Assembly: GCA_003246295.1 (NCBI GenBank)
Contig: QKAS01000032.1
Span: 1-64,000, forward strand
Length of the DNA stretch: 64,000 nucleotides
Source: Clostridia bacterium
GTDB taxonomy: Bacteria > Bacillota > Clostridia > Lachnospirales > Lachnospiraceae
Reading direction: 5' to 3'
Shown here: positions 45,290-55,584 of the stretch, piece after piece
How the letters are laid out: every line of letters begins with the position of its first letter
Position numbering within the stretch: position 1 is the first letter of the stretch
Made by a program: the position numbers and the translations under genes
The notes under the pieces: model-generated
What the model was told of the DNA's origin: nothing
What the model saw: the letters and a program-made list of their open reading frames with translations, nothing else
The model's database searches: none

Positions 45290-46792
45290 CTAATTCAATG
45301 GTGTCACGGCATAACGCTTCAATGTATTAAGCTCTGCCTTGAATAAAAATCCTGTTTCTATATCAATTGCAAATTGATTTCCAGTTTTAGTAATAGCGTT
45401 CGTTGGGTCGATATAGCTTTCTTCAACAAGATAATACGAAGTTTCTGCAACCTCTATTGCTTTGTCGCAGGTATAAATAAATCTCCCAGCCTGATAGGTG
45501 GAATGTCCTTCGACATCTGTAATGAAATTCGTATCTATTTGAAATTTTACAATATCACCAATTGCCTTTTGCGCTGTTACGGTTGCACCTTTTAAAAAGA
45601 GCTGATACTTTCTTTCTGTCACATCACTTAAAAGTCCATTCTCTGTAACCGTTATAAATTTGAAATGGCTGGCTCCAATCGGCATCCAGATGGGACCGGT
45701 ATATAAAATGCTTGCCTGCGTTGGTTCACTTCCATCTACCGTATAATAGACTTCACAATTCTCCTGTAGTTCAACTTCTATTTCATTTGGTTCTGTATAA
45801 GTACCACTATACATACTTACTTCAGGAGCATAGGGCTTTGTTACGGCTATGGTCAATTCCTTTGATGCTGTACTACTCTTGATGCCATAACTATTAATAA
45901 ACACTGCCTTTACGATATACTTTCCTGCGTCCAGAAATACTGGAGCCTTATATTCATTGCTTTTGTCTGTCGGCTCACTTCCGTCTAATGTATAGTAGAT
46001 TCTGCCTTTTGAATTTCCCAGAATTTTCAATGGAACCATTTCATAATAAATAGAATCCTGCAAACTAAATTCAGGTGGAAGCGCAACATACTTCTGAAAC
46101 TGATTCACAATGGTTTCATCTTTACAATCAAGTAGAATTTCATTTATTTTTTGATATTCTGCTTGTTCTTCATATATAGAAATTAACAACCTGTAACCAT
46201 CAATAGGTTCTTTCCATGTTCTGATGTATTTTATCAATAAATTAACTGCATCATCAGTATTTCCATTTTTATAGTAATAATCAGCAAGTAAGATCTGAGC
46301 ACCATCATCTTCATTGCTGATTTCCAGCGCTCGCTCCAGGTAACGTATTGCTTTCCCATACTGCTTTTCTCCACCTGCACTCAAAGCTTCGCTTACCTGA
46401 TAGCTATAGGAATGATACTGATATATATTAATTCCTGCCACGAGTGCCAGCACAAATACAAGAATGATAAGAGATATTGTAAGTACAGCAAAATAAGGCT
46501 TATTCCTATTCCCGAACAGTTTGCGGAAATATTTAAAAAAGCCTTTGTTTGCATTATGATTTAGTTGTTCTATACTACCTATACTTTCACCAGATATTTC
46601 TGAATGCAAAGTATTTTTGTGGTTATCATTGTGATCATTCGTAATAATTTCCTCAGCCACACCTGTAAGCGTTTCATGAATCTGAGACTCCAGTTCCGGC
46701 TCAAAGTCAGGAACAATACGTACTTCACCACCACATACTTCACAATAAAGAAATCCTTCTGTCAGTTCTTTTCCGCAGTTGGGACATTTCAT
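45290..46792 (-). CDS. Zinc-ribbon, TPR and chitobiase-like repeat membrane protein
   Basis: A 500-residue protein with an N-terminal zinc ribbon (Cys3, 6, 17, 20), one membrane helix (about 101-122), TPR-like helices (about 130-240), and two C-terminal chitobiase/hexosaminidase C-like repeats carrying YYTLDGSEPT and YYTVDGSEPT (about 266-358). The orientation implies a cytoplasmic zinc ribbon and outer repeats, which may bind sugars or proteins at the cell wall. It lies 4 bases after folD, so it is probably part of the fhs-folD operon. Its function is unknown. Confidence 0.78.
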   Translation of the reverse strand: MKCPNCGKELTEGFLYCEVCGGEVRIVPDFEPELESQIHETLTGVAEEIITNDHNDNHKNTLHSEISGESIGSIEQLNHNANKGFFKYFRKLFGNRNKPYFAVLTISLIILVFVLALVAGINIYQYHSYSYQVSEALSAGGEKQYGKAIRYLERALEISNEDDGAQILLADYYYKNGNTDDAVNLLIKYIRTWKEPIDGYRLLISIYEEQAEYQKINEILLDCKDETIVNQFQKYVALPPEFSLQDSIYYEMVPLKILGNSKGRIYYTLDGSEPTDKSNEYKAPVFLDAGKYIVKAVFINSYGIKSSTASKELTIAVTKPYAPEVSMYSGTYTEPNEIEVELQENCEVYYTVDGSEPTQASILYTGPIWMPIGASHFKFITVTENGLLSDVTERKYQLFLKGATVTAQKAIGDIVKFQIDTNFITDVEGHSTYQAGRFIYTCDKAIEVAETSYYLVEESYIDPTNAITKTGNQFAIDIETGFLFKAELNTLKRYAVTPLN

Positions 46793-46796
46793 AAGC

Positions 46797-47648
46797 CTAC
46801 TCCATACGCTGTAGTTTTAATGATTCCACACAATTATTCATTAGCATAGCAATTGTCATAGGACCGACACCGCCCGGTACAGGTGTGATTGCACTGCATT
46901 TATCTAATACATCTTCAAAATCGACATCCCCACATAATTTTCCATTCTCCATACGATGTATTCCAACATCAATAACTACAGCGCCTTCTTTGATATAATC
47001 ACGGTTAAACATTTTAGGTTTGCCCACTGCAGCAATTAAAATATCTGCTCTTTTGCAGACTTCTTTCAAATCTCTTGTTTTAGAATGAGCAATTGTTACT
47101 GTAGCATTCTCGGCTAATAAAAGTAACGCCATTGGCTTACCAACAATATTACTTCTTCCTACAACCACACATTCTTTTCCAACTACTTCATTTCCTGATC
47201 TCTTCAGTAATTCAATGATACCTGCTGGCGTACAGGACACAAAACCTGGCTGCCCAATGCAAAGTGCTCCTACATTTCCAGGATGAAATCCATCAACATC
47301 TTTTAATGGATTTATCCTGTTAATAATCAAATTTTCATTCATATGTTTTGGAAGTGGAAGCTGTACGAGAATTCCCTGAATTCCCTGATCTGCATTTAAT
47401 TCATCGATCAATTTTAAAAGTTCATCCTGTTGTGTTTCTTCTGGCAATTCAAATGCAACTGATTTTATTCCAATATATTCACAAGCTTTTTTCTTATTAT
47501 TCACGTAAACCGAAGAAGCCGGATCATTCCCGACCTGAATCACAGCAAGTGCAATTTCCTTACCACTCTCTTTGTATTTTCTTACTTTCTCTCGTAATTC
47601 ATCTTTGATATCCTGAGAAATCTGCTTTCCATCGATTAAACTTGCCAT
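46797..47648 (-). CDS. folD: Methylene-THF dehydrogenase/methenyl-THF cyclohydrolase
   Basis: A 283-residue enzyme with the Tyr-Lys catalytic region (VYVNNKKKACEYIGI) and the NAD(P) motif GRSNIVGKP in the C-terminal Rossmann domain. It interconverts 5,10-methylene-, 5,10-methenyl- and 10-formyl-THF. It follows fhs by 14 bases, so the two steps linking formate to methylene-THF are in one transcript. fthC and metH elsewhere in the window act on the same pool. Confidence 0.95.
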   Translation of the reverse strand: MASLIDGKQISQDIKDELREKVRKYKESGKEIALAVIQVGNDPASSVYVNNKKKACEYIGIKSVAFELPEETQQDELLKLIDELNADQGIQGILVQLPLPKHMNENLIINRINPLKDVDGFHPGNVGALCIGQPGFVSCTPAGIIELLKRSGNEVVGKECVVVGRSNIVGKPMALLLLAENATVTIAHSKTRDLKEVCKRADILIAAVGKPKMFNRDYIKEGAVVIDVGIHRMENGKLCGDVDFEDVLDKCSAITPVPGGVGPMTIAMLMNNCVESLKLQRME

Positions 47649-47662
47649 ATTCGTCTCCTGTC

Positions 47663-49333
47663 TTAAAATAAACCTGTGATTGTTCCATTATCGTCCACGT
47701 CAATTCTCACAGCTGCTGGTGTTTTTGGAAGACCTGGCATTGTCATAATAGATCCCGTTAATACCACGATGAAACCAGCACCCGCTGCCACATAAGCTTC
47801 TCTCACATGTATGTTAAAATGAGATGGTCTTCCCAAAAGTTCTGGATTGTCAGACAAAGAATATTGCGTTTTCGCCATACAGACAGGAAAACTTCCAAAT
47901 CCAAGATCTTCCAGCTTCTCAATCTGTCTTTTTGCTGTTGATGAAAGTGTAATTTCATCAGCACCATAAATTTCCTTTGAAACTTTTCTGATTTTCTCCT
48001 GAATAGAAAGATTATCCTGATATAACAATTGAAAATTACTCATCTTGTTTTCAAGCGTTTCTATTACTTTTTTGGCAAGTTCAATGCCTCCTTGCCCACC
48101 CTTTTCCCATACTTCTGAAAGTGCAAATTCACAATGTCTGTCTTCACAGAATTTTTTAACGAATAAAATTTCTTCTTTCGTATCCGACGAAAATGTATTC
48201 AATGTGACAACTACAGGCACACCAAATTTTTGAATGTTTTCAATATGTTTTTCCAGATTTCCAATTCCATTTGCCAGTGCATTCAAATTTTCGTGATTCA
48301 GTTCAGATTTTGCAATGCCACCATTATATTTTAATGCTCTGATTGTTGCAACTAAAACAACTGCATCTGGCTTTAACCCCGAGATACGACATTTAATATT
48401 AAAAAACTTTTCAGCACCAAGGTCAGCTCCAAATCCTGCCTCTGTTATTACGTAATCCGTCATTTTAAGTGCTGCTTTCGTTGCAATGACACTATTGCAA
48501 CCATGTGCAATGTTTGCAAATGGTCCACCATGTACGATTGCCGGTGTATGTTCCAGTGTCTGAATTAAATTCGGTTTTAGTGCATCTTTTAACAGCGCTG
48601 CCATAGCGCCTACTGCATTTAAGTCAGAAGCTGTGACTGGTTTTCCTTGAAAATTATATGCTACAATCATTTTTCCCAGACGGTCTTTTAAATCTTTCAA
48701 ATCTTCCGAAAGGCATAAAACAGCCATAATCTCTGATGCAACTGTAATAGTGAAATGATCCTCTCGCACAAACCCATCTGCTTTTGTGCCAAGACCCACA
48801 ACTATATTACGTAAAGATCTGTCATTCATATCCATGCAGCGCTTCCACACAATTTGCCTAGTATCAATTTCAAGTTCATTTCCTTGCTGGATATGGTTGT
48901 CAAGAATGGCCGCAAGAAGATTGTTAGCTGAAGTGATTGCATGAAAATCTCCGGTAAAATGAAGATTCAAATCCTCCATTGGAACTACCTGGGCATATCC
49001 ACCCCCTGCAGCACCACCTTTTACGCCAAAGCACGGCCCAAGAGATGGCTCTCTAAGTGCTATCATTGCCTTTTTTCCAAGCTTTCCAAACGCTTGTCCG
49101 AGCCCAACGCTCGTCGTTGTTTTTCCTTCACCTGCTGGTGTTGGATTAATCGCTGTGACCAGAATAAGCTTTCCATTTTTATTTGAGCTGATTTTTTGAA
49201 GATAAGTATCAGATATTTTAGCTTTATATTTACCATAAAGTTCTAAATCTTCTGCATCTATTTCTATTGATTCAGCGATTTTAGTAATCGGATCTAATAA
49301 GGCTTCTTGCGCGATCTGAATATCTGTTTTCAT
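47663..49333 (-). CDS. fhs: Formate-tetrahydrofolate ligase
   Basis: A 556-residue enzyme with the phosphate-binding motif TPAGEGKTT near residues 67-75 and the conserved [19 protein letters not shown] segment. It makes 10-formyl-THF from formate, THF and ATP. It serves purine and serine synthesis and, in acetogens, the methyl branch of the Wood-Ljungdahl pathway; no other genes of that pathway are in the window, so acetogenesis cannot be claimed. It is co-directional with folD. Confidence 0.97.
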   Translation of the reverse strand: MKTDIQIAQEALLDPITKIAESIEIDAEDLELYGKYKAKISDTYLQKISSNKNGKLILVTAINPTPAGEGKTTTSVGLGQAFGKLGKKAMIALREPSLGPCFGVKGGAAGGGYAQVVPMEDLNLHFTGDFHAITSANNLLAAILDNHIQQGNELEIDTRQIVWKRCMDMNDRSLRNIVVGLGTKADGFVREDHFTITVASEIMAVLCLSEDLKDLKDRLGKMIVAYNFQGKPVTASDLNAVGAMAALLKDALKPNLIQTLEHTPAIVHGGPFANIAHGCNSVIATKAALKMTDYVITEAGFGADLGAEKFFNIKCRISGLKPDAVVLVATIRALKYNGGIAKSELNHENLNALANGIGNLEKHIENIQKFGVPVVVTLNTFSSDTKEEILFVKKFCEDRHCEFALSEVWEKGGQGGIELAKKVIETLENKMSNFQLLYQDNLSIQEKIRKVSKEIYGADEITLSSTAKRQIEKLEDLGFGSFPVCMAKTQYSLSDNPELLGRPSHFNIHVREAYVAAGAGFIVVLTGSIMTMPGLPKTPAAVRIDVDDNGTITGLF

Positions 49334-49348
49334 AATTTCTCCTCCTGG

Positions 49349-51964
49349 CTAGAACGACTCTTCAATAAAGTTCTCAAACTGCTCCATGGACATTAATACC
49401 TTCCTTGGCTTTGTTCCTTCTTCTTCACCTACAACGCCTGCTTCCGCAAGCTGATCCATGATTCTTGCAGCTCTGTTAAAACCGATTTTAAAGACTCTTT
49501 GCAACATACCTATAGAAGCTTTATCTTTATCAATTATAAATTTTGCTGCATCTATGAAATAAGCATCTCTTTCGTCTGCCTGCTGATGATTGCCAGATGG
49601 ATTCTGTGAACTACCAATTTGATCAATAGACTCTTCTATCTCATTATTATAAATATTACCAATTGCTTGATTTTTCAAGTAATCTACAACATCTGCCACT
49701 TCTTTGTCCGAAACAAAGGCGCCTTGTATTCTTGCTGGTTTTGCGTATCCTTGAGGATAAAATAGCATATCACCTTTTCCGAGGAGCTTCTCTGCTCCAT
49801 TCATATCAAGAATTGTTCTTGAATCAACTCCGCTTGATACGGCAAATGCAACTCTACTAGGCATATTCGCTTTAATCAGACCAGTAATAACATCAACTGA
49901 TGGTCTTTGCGTTGCAATAATCAAATGAATACCTGCTGCCCTTGCAAGTTGTGCAAGTCTGCAGATTGATTCCTCTACTTCACCCGGCGCAACCATCATT
50001 AAGTCCGCAAGCTCATCTACGATAATCACAATCTGAGGCATTTTTACATGAACTTCACCATCCTCAGATGGTTTCATGCCTTCAATTTTTTTATTATAGC
50101 CTTTTAAATCTCTTACATTCAGATCTGCAAATTTTTTATAACGATCCGTCATTTCTGCTACGCCCCAATGAAGTGCAGCAGCCGCCTTTTTAGGATCAGT
50201 TACAACAGGGATCAAAAGGTGTGGTATCCCATTGTAAACACTAAGTTCAACTACTTTTGGATCAATCATAATCATTTTAACATCATCTGGACTGGATTTA
50301 TATAATATACTCATAATCAGTGTGTTAATACAAACTGATTTCCCCGATCCTGTTGCACCTGCAATTAACATATGTGGCATTTTACCAATATCAGCCACAA
50401 CAGTTTGTCCACCAATATCTTTCCCTACTGCAAATGTGATATTTGATGGAAAATTTTTAAACTCCGTGCTTTCCAGAAGATCTCGCAATGAAACAGAACT
50501 ATTTTCTTTATTAGGCACTTCTATTCCAATTGCCGCCTTCCCTGGAATCGGCGCCTCAATTCTTATATCTGTCGCAGCTAGATTTAATTTAATATCATCT
50601 GCCAGGTTTACAATTTTACTAACTTTAACACCTTGTTCGGGTTGTAATTCATATCTTGTTACTGCAGGACCCTGACTAATATCTGTAATGGATACTTTCA
50701 CTCCAAATGTATATAAGGTCTGTTGCAATCTAAGCGCTGTCTCTTTTAAACTTTTTGCTGTATCACCTGACTGTTTGTTTTCACTTTTGCTAAGAAGGGA
50801 TAATGGTGGAAATTGATATTTTGAATGTTTTGCTTCCTGTTTATGAATATCCTGTTCTATCGTTTGTGCTTCTTTTGACACTGATACATTGTTTTTTTCT
50901 TTTTTCTCATACTTATGATTTGTTTCCTGATTCATTGGTATGAATTCTGTTTCCTTCTCTTCTATCACAGAATTCTCGCGAATCGAAACTCTATGATTCG
51001 CATCTGATAATACTTTTGAATCAAAACTTTGAATTTCTTTATCTTTCATTGTAACGCCACGCACAGTTATTTTATCAAAATCAAATGTATCAGATGGATT
51101 TTCTGGTTCAGACGTAGCTTCTTTGAGTATGATTTCATGCATTTCATCTGATTTAGAGATGTCTTCTTTTTTTGATATTGTAGTATCAAGCATGACACCC
51201 GTTACCTTTTTCTCCATACGGAGCGTTTTTTCCTGCTCTTGTAACATCCGCAGTTCTTCTTGTTCTTCACGTCTCTTTGCGTACTCTTCGCGTCTTGCCT
51301 GACTTTCCTCTCGTCTTCTGATGGCATCTTGTTTTGCATTTTCAACAACCATCTTACCACTTACTTTTACACCGCCCAGAAATGACTTTTCTGTTATAAT
51401 AACAAGACAAACGATTGAAAGGACTAATATTAGTAAAACAGAACCAATCACGTCTAATAAATGATAGACAAGATAGGTAATCGATCCTGCCAGGATGCCT
51501 CCTCCGGTTTTTCCTGTGCTGCATCTCGTATATATTTCTGATATCAGGTATTTATTCTCGCTTAAACTTTGATTGGTAATCAATTCTATCACCATCCCAG
51601 CCAGTAAAAATAGTACTACCCCTGCTACTAGTTTCCATACTGCTGTTGTATTCCCACGATTTGAAATACCAAATGCGACTGCAACAAAGATCATGACCGG
51701 AAAGATATAAGCCGTAAGTCCAAATAGTCCAAATAATACGGCACTTATATAATTTCCTGCCGTTCCAATGACTCCAAAATTACACAAAAATAAAAATACT
51801 GCAAATGCCAAAATTGTAATCAGCAGTATTTCATTTTTTATTGCTTCCTGATGTTCTCTTTCTTTTACAGTCTGATATCTACTGTTCCTGGAAGTTCCTG
51901 TATTTCTTTTACTTGTTTGACTTTTTTTATTTGTTCCAGGTTTTTTTCCAGAACGTTGTGCCAT
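49349..51964 (-). CDS. FtsK/SpoIIIE DNA translocase
   Basis: An 871-residue protein with four to five N-terminal membrane helices (about 45-185), a charged low-complexity linker to about 370, a RecA-type motor domain with Walker A GATGSGKS, and a C-terminal winged-helix gamma domain (GMLQRVFKIGFNRAARI) that reads polarity sequences. It pumps DNA during division or sporulation; which of the two cannot be decided here. Only one such gene is visible in the window. Confidence 0.95.
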   Translation of the reverse strand: MAQRSGKKPGTNKKSQTSKRNTGTSRNSRYQTVKEREHQEAIKNEILLITILAFAVFLFLCNFGVIGTAGNYISAVLFGLFGLTAYIFPVMIFVAVAFGISNRGNTTAVWKLVAGVVLFLLAGMVIELITNQSLSENKYLISEIYTRCSTGKTGGGILAGSITYLVYHLLDVIGSVLLILVLSIVCLVIITEKSFLGGVKVSGKMVVENAKQDAIRRREESQARREEYAKRREEQEELRMLQEQEKTLRMEKKVTGVMLDTTISKKEDISKSDEMHEIILKEATSEPENPSDTFDFDKITVRGVTMKDKEIQSFDSKVLSDANHRVSIRENSVIEEKETEFIPMNQETNHKYEKKEKNNVSVSKEAQTIEQDIHKQEAKHSKYQFPPLSLLSKSENKQSGDTAKSLKETALRLQQTLYTFGVKVSITDISQGPAVTRYELQPEQGVKVSKIVNLADDIKLNLAATDIRIEAPIPGKAAIGIEVPNKENSSVSLRDLLESTEFKNFPSNITFAVGKDIGGQTVVADIGKMPHMLIAGATGSGKSVCINTLIMSILYKSSPDDVKMIMIDPKVVELSVYNGIPHLLIPVVTDPKKAAAALHWGVAEMTDRYKKFADLNVRDLKGYNKKIEGMKPSEDGEVHVKMPQIVIIVDELADLMMVAPGEVEESICRLAQLARAAGIHLIIATQRPSVDVITGLIKANMPSRVAFAVSSGVDSRTILDMNGAEKLLGKGDMLFYPQGYAKPARIQGAFVSDKEVADVVDYLKNQAIGNIYNNEIEESIDQIGSSQNPSGNHQQADERDAYFIDAAKFIIDKDKASIGMLQRVFKIGFNRAARIMDQLAEAGVVGEEEGTKPRKVLMSMEQFENFIEESF

Positions 51965-51999
51965 GTTTCTTCCCCCATTATAACGATTAAGGATTTGTT

Positions 52000-53496
52000 T
52001 TATATATCATAATCATTTTTGTCTTCTGACAAAGCTACATCATAATGCATCGTAGCCTCTTCCGGTTCAAAGGCATACTCCATTGTTTTCTTTACATGCC
52101 TTGGTGGTACAGGCAATGGATTGTGCAGAAAATGTTCTGGCATTGTGTCTTTTACTTCTGTATTACTAACTTCTTGTTTTTCATCATCTTTATTTATAAT
52201 TTTTTTACTAACTTCTTTTTTACGATTCACTCTATCCATGACTTGATCATTTTCGATTGGAATACTTGCATCTTTTTTGTTATCTTTTATCATGAACAAT
52301 TGACAAATACCAACCGCTGAGATTCCAATCCATGCAAATATCAGAATAAACTGAATTCCAACTGATTGCTCAACCATTCCGGCATATAAATGTGCTGAAA
52401 TAAATAAAACAGTTGCAGCATATACTGTATCATATTTCACTTTCCAATATCCTATGACTACAAATAATGCAGGAAGAATCATAATGATACGAATTACGGA
52501 TGGTATCTTAAGATACGCCTGTGCCATATTGTTGAAAAAGAAGCCTGCATTTGATACCCATGTCATGTAGTAACCATGAATTAATTGTACTACCTGGACT
52601 AAAAGTTCAAAACTAAGGTTATGGGTTTTTGTTAAAAACAGACCTGTCAGTCCGACTATTATAAAAATAATCAACAATAAAAATCTAAATAACAAACGCA
52701 CCAGCTGAAGCGTTTCTTCCTTTTTATAAAAAAGCCTCGTATGTGAACTTACTAAAAACAAGAATGAAATAGCAATTAGAACTACACCGAAACTATCAAT
52801 AAAGCAAACCAGTGCAATGAGTAATCCCGAAAAGATAGACCTGATAAAAGATTTGGAAACAAGGATTGAAAAAGTTGCATAAATCCCTAATGAAATACAT
52901 AAAAACACAATAACATCTGGTGTAAGCTGTGTTACTTGTGAAACAAGTTCAGGCTGAAAACCAAATGCTGCTAATGTGAGTAATGCTGGTGCGCTTCCAG
53001 CTGTTTTGCGTATTGCTGTCGAAAGTATCAGCAATCCAACACATTGCATTACTGCTTGTGCTAACAGGATAGGATAAATTTTATTTCCAAAAAATAAAAA
53101 TAATGCTTTTAAGATTACATGATAAATAAATTCTGTATTTGTTTTTGCAATAACAGAACTGATCTGTTTTGTACCTATCATAACAGACTGAACCAGATTC
53201 TGATCAATAAATGATACATCGATACTCCAGACCGCCTGCAAACGTATTACAAAAAGTACACTTAATAGTGTTACTACCAATAAAGCTTCTATTACTTTAT
53301 TGTGCCATGGAATAAAAGCAGAAATCAGAATCAAAATCACTGAAACTAAAAATGCAATCAGACTGTGCAGTTCAAAATTACCCGTCATGTCATAATGAAT
53401 TACAACATGATAAATAGTAGCAGCCGCCATGGTCAGGAACAGGCATGCATATATGATTAAAATGAATGTTCCAGGAATGCTTTTTCTAAGTTTCAT
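52000..53496 (-). CDS. Polytopic membrane protein, GT-C glycosyltransferase-like
   Basis: A 498-residue protein with about eleven to twelve hydrophobic helices in the first 410 residues and a charged cytoplasmic tail rich in Lys/Asp/Glu (from about 415). The helix pattern and the residues SIDVSFIDQNLV in the first loop recall GT-C membrane glycosyltransferases (ArnT/PMT type), but no diagnostic motif is certain. It lies 16 bases after metY and upstream of the FtsK gene. The function is unknown. Confidence 0.65.
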   Translation of the reverse strand: MKLRKSIPGTFILIIYACLFLTMAAATIYHVVIHYDMTGNFELHSLIAFLVSVILILISAFIPWHNKVIEALLVVTLLSVLFVIRLQAVWSIDVSFIDQNLVQSVMIGTKQISSVIAKTNTEFIYHVILKALFLFFGNKIYPILLAQAVMQCVGLLILSTAIRKTAGSAPALLTLAAFGFQPELVSQVTQLTPDVIVFLCISLGIYATFSILVSKSFIRSIFSGLLIALVCFIDSFGVVLIAISFLFLVSSHTRLFYKKEETLQLVRLLFRFLLLIIFIIVGLTGLFLTKTHNLSFELLVQVVQLIHGYYMTWVSNAGFFFNNMAQAYLKIPSVIRIIMILPALFVVIGYWKVKYDTVYAATVLFISAHLYAGMVEQSVGIQFILIFAWIGISAVGICQLFMIKDNKKDASIPIENDQVMDRVNRKKEVSKKIINKDDEKQEVSNTEVKDTMPEHFLHNPLPVPPRHVKKTMEYAFEPEEATMHYDVALSEDKNDYDI

Positions 53497-53512
53497 TCTT
53501 ATTTCCTTCTGC

Positions 53513-54805
53513 TTAAGATAATGCCTGTTCTAAATCATGGATAATGTCCTGCACACACTCGATCCCAACAGAAAAACGAATCAAATCCGGTGCAACTCCT
53601 GCTTCTTTTAACTGTTCATCTGTCATTTGTCTATGCGTATGACTGGCCGGATGCAATACGCAAGTTCTTGCATCCGCAACATGCGTTACAATTGCAGCCA
53701 TTTTAAGTTCATCCATAAATTTGACAGTCGCGTCTCTGCCAGCCTTCAATCCAAATGAAATTACACCACAAGTTCCATTCGGCATATATTTTTGAGCAAG
53801 ATCATAATATTTGCTACTCTTTAGTCCTGGATAGTTTACCCAGGCAACCTTATCATGATTTTCCAGATAAGTTGCAACAGCCATCGCATTTTCACAATGT
53901 TTTGGCATACGTAAATGTAATGTTTCCAGACCAAGATTTAATAAAAAGGCATTGAAAGGTGACTGTATCGATCCAAGATCGCGCATAAGCTGAACAGTTG
54001 CTTTTGTAATATAAGCACCTTTTCCAAATTTTTCGCAATATGTAATACCATGGTAAGACTCGTCCGGGGTACACAATCCTTTAAACTTATCAGGATATTT
54101 GCTCCAGTCAAAGTTCCCCGAATCAACAATGGCACCACCAACACTAACAGCATGTCCATCCATATATTTGGAAGTGGAATGTGTTACAATATCTGCACCA
54201 AATTCAAATGGTCTGCAGTTAATTGGTGTTGCAAACGTATTATCTACAATCAACGGCACACCATGCGCATGCGCACATTTTGCAAATTTTTCTATATCAA
54301 GAACCACCAGTGCAGGATTGGCTATTGTCTCTGCCAGTACACACTTTGTATTTTCCTGAAACAATTGATTTATAGTGTCTTCAGATGAATCAGGATCTAC
54401 AACGGAACAACTGATTCCCATTTTTTTCATTGTTACCGTTAATAGATTATGCGTACCACCATAAACTGTAGACGACATAATTACATGGTCTCCTGCTTCA
54501 CAGATATTAAACACCGCAAAATAATTTGCAGCCTGTCCGGACGAAGTCAGCATTGCAGCGACTCCTCCTTCTAACTCGCAAATTTTTGCAGCGACCATAT
54601 CATTAGTCGGATTCTGAAGTCTGGTATAAAAATAACCCGAATCTTCGAGATCAAATAATCTTCCCATCTGTTCTGATGAGTCATATTTAAAGGTTGTACT
54701 CTGAAAGATTGGCAGAACGCGTGATTCTCCATTTTTTGGATTCCAGCCTGCCTGAACACATTTTGATTCTGTATGAAGACTGAATTGTTTTGTTTTATCA
54801 CTCAT
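53513..54805 (-). CDS. O-acetylhomoserine sulfhydrylase (MetY-type)
   Basis: A 430-residue PLP enzyme of the Cys/Met-metabolism family, with the PLP lysine in the segment STSKYMDGHA and the conserved TLHLRMPKHCENA. The long form with this motif set fits O-acetylhomoserine aminocarboxypropyltransferase, which makes homocysteine from O-acetylhomoserine and sulfide, feeding metH elsewhere in the window. Its ATG overlaps the stop of the CFI-box gene by 4 bases (ATGA). No SAM riboswitch is visible ahead of it. Confidence 0.92.
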   Translation of the reverse strand: MSDKTKQFSLHTESKCVQAGWNPKNGESRVLPIFQSTTFKYDSSEQMGRLFDLEDSGYFYTRLQNPTNDMVAAKICELEGGVAAMLTSSGQAANYFAVFNICEAGDHVIMSSTVYGGTHNLLTVTMKKMGISCSVVDPDSSEDTINQLFQENTKCVLAETIANPALVVLDIEKFAKCAHAHGVPLIVDNTFATPINCRPFEFGADIVTHSTSKYMDGHAVSVGGAIVDSGNFDWSKYPDKFKGLCTPDESYHGITYCEKFGKGAYITKATVQLMRDLGSIQSPFNAFLLNLGLETLHLRMPKHCENAMAVATYLENHDKVAWVNYPGLKSSKYYDLAQKYMPNGTCGVISFGLKAGRDATVKFMDELKMAAIVTHVADARTCVLHPASHTHRQMTDEQLKEAGVAPDLIRFSVGIECVQDIIHDLEQALS

Positions 54806-55566
54806 GATGTATACCCCAGGTAAGCATTTTCAAGTTCTACCACCATACCAGAATACATTTGTTTACAAATTTCATATTCCTGGTTTTCTATTAACGAGAT
54901 ACAAGGAGATAGATATTCACGATAAATATCACGATAAATATTCTTTGCATCTCTCATTTGATTGATTCCAAAAACAATCTGAGGTGCAACAGAATAATAC
55001 TGTTCTATCAAATCTTTTCCGCCAGGTTGATTAGAAAGATATTGATCTCTGTAATTTCTAAGAAGTGTCAGTTCGTAACAATCATCATCCTTTTCAAGGC
55101 AGTTACATACAGCAGTTGTAATATAACAGAGCTTTCTTCTAAAAGAAGAATCGATATCCGTAAAAGTCCCCTTTTGGAGATTGAATTGAGTAAAAACTGA
55201 ATTCCATTTGCTTAATATCGTATCAGCAAGAACTTCAGATGAACTTCCTTTATATTCCACAATACAAGGTATGATATAAGTTCCCATTAACATATTGGCA
55301 TCCATCAGATAATTGCTTTTTGCGCCTTTTTTTGCAAGACTATCATATGAATTTTTAGCCTGTTTTACAAAATCATCAGCAAGGTCTGCTATGAAAGATT
55401 CTTTTTGATCTGATTCTACATAGGCTCTTTCAATTGCATCAAATAACGGTCTGTTAGTTTCAAGAAGTAATTGAAAGGATTCTTTATAAGTCGCAGACTT
55501 GAATTCCTTCATTAATTCTTTATTTTCTGTAAGAAGTTTCGAAAGTTCCATTTTTATCTGATCCAT
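54802..55566 (-). CDS. CFI-box domain protein of unknown function
   Basis: A 254-residue soluble helical protein. Around residues 147-154 the sequence CYITTAVC matches the CFI-box motif (normally CFIATA), followed by the family pattern LLRNYRDQYL and EQYYSVAPQIV. CFI-box domains occur at the C-termini of many bacterial proteins of unknown role. Its stop overlaps the metY start, so translation is coupled. No signal peptide or membrane helix is seen. Confidence 0.75.
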   Translation of the reverse strand: MDQIKMELSKLLTENKELMKEFKSATYKESFQLLLETNRPLFDAIERAYVESDQKESFIADLADDFVKQAKNSYDSLAKKGAKSNYLMDANMLMGTYIIPCIVEYKGSSSEVLADTILSKWNSVFTQFNLQKGTFTDIDSSFRRKLCYITTAVCNCLEKDDDCYELTLLRNYRDQYLSNQPGGKDLIEQYYSVAPQIVFGINQMRDAKNIYRDIYREYLSPCISLIENQEYEICKQMYSGMVVELENAYLGYTS

Positions 55567-55584
55567 AAAGTCTCCTTTTGATTC

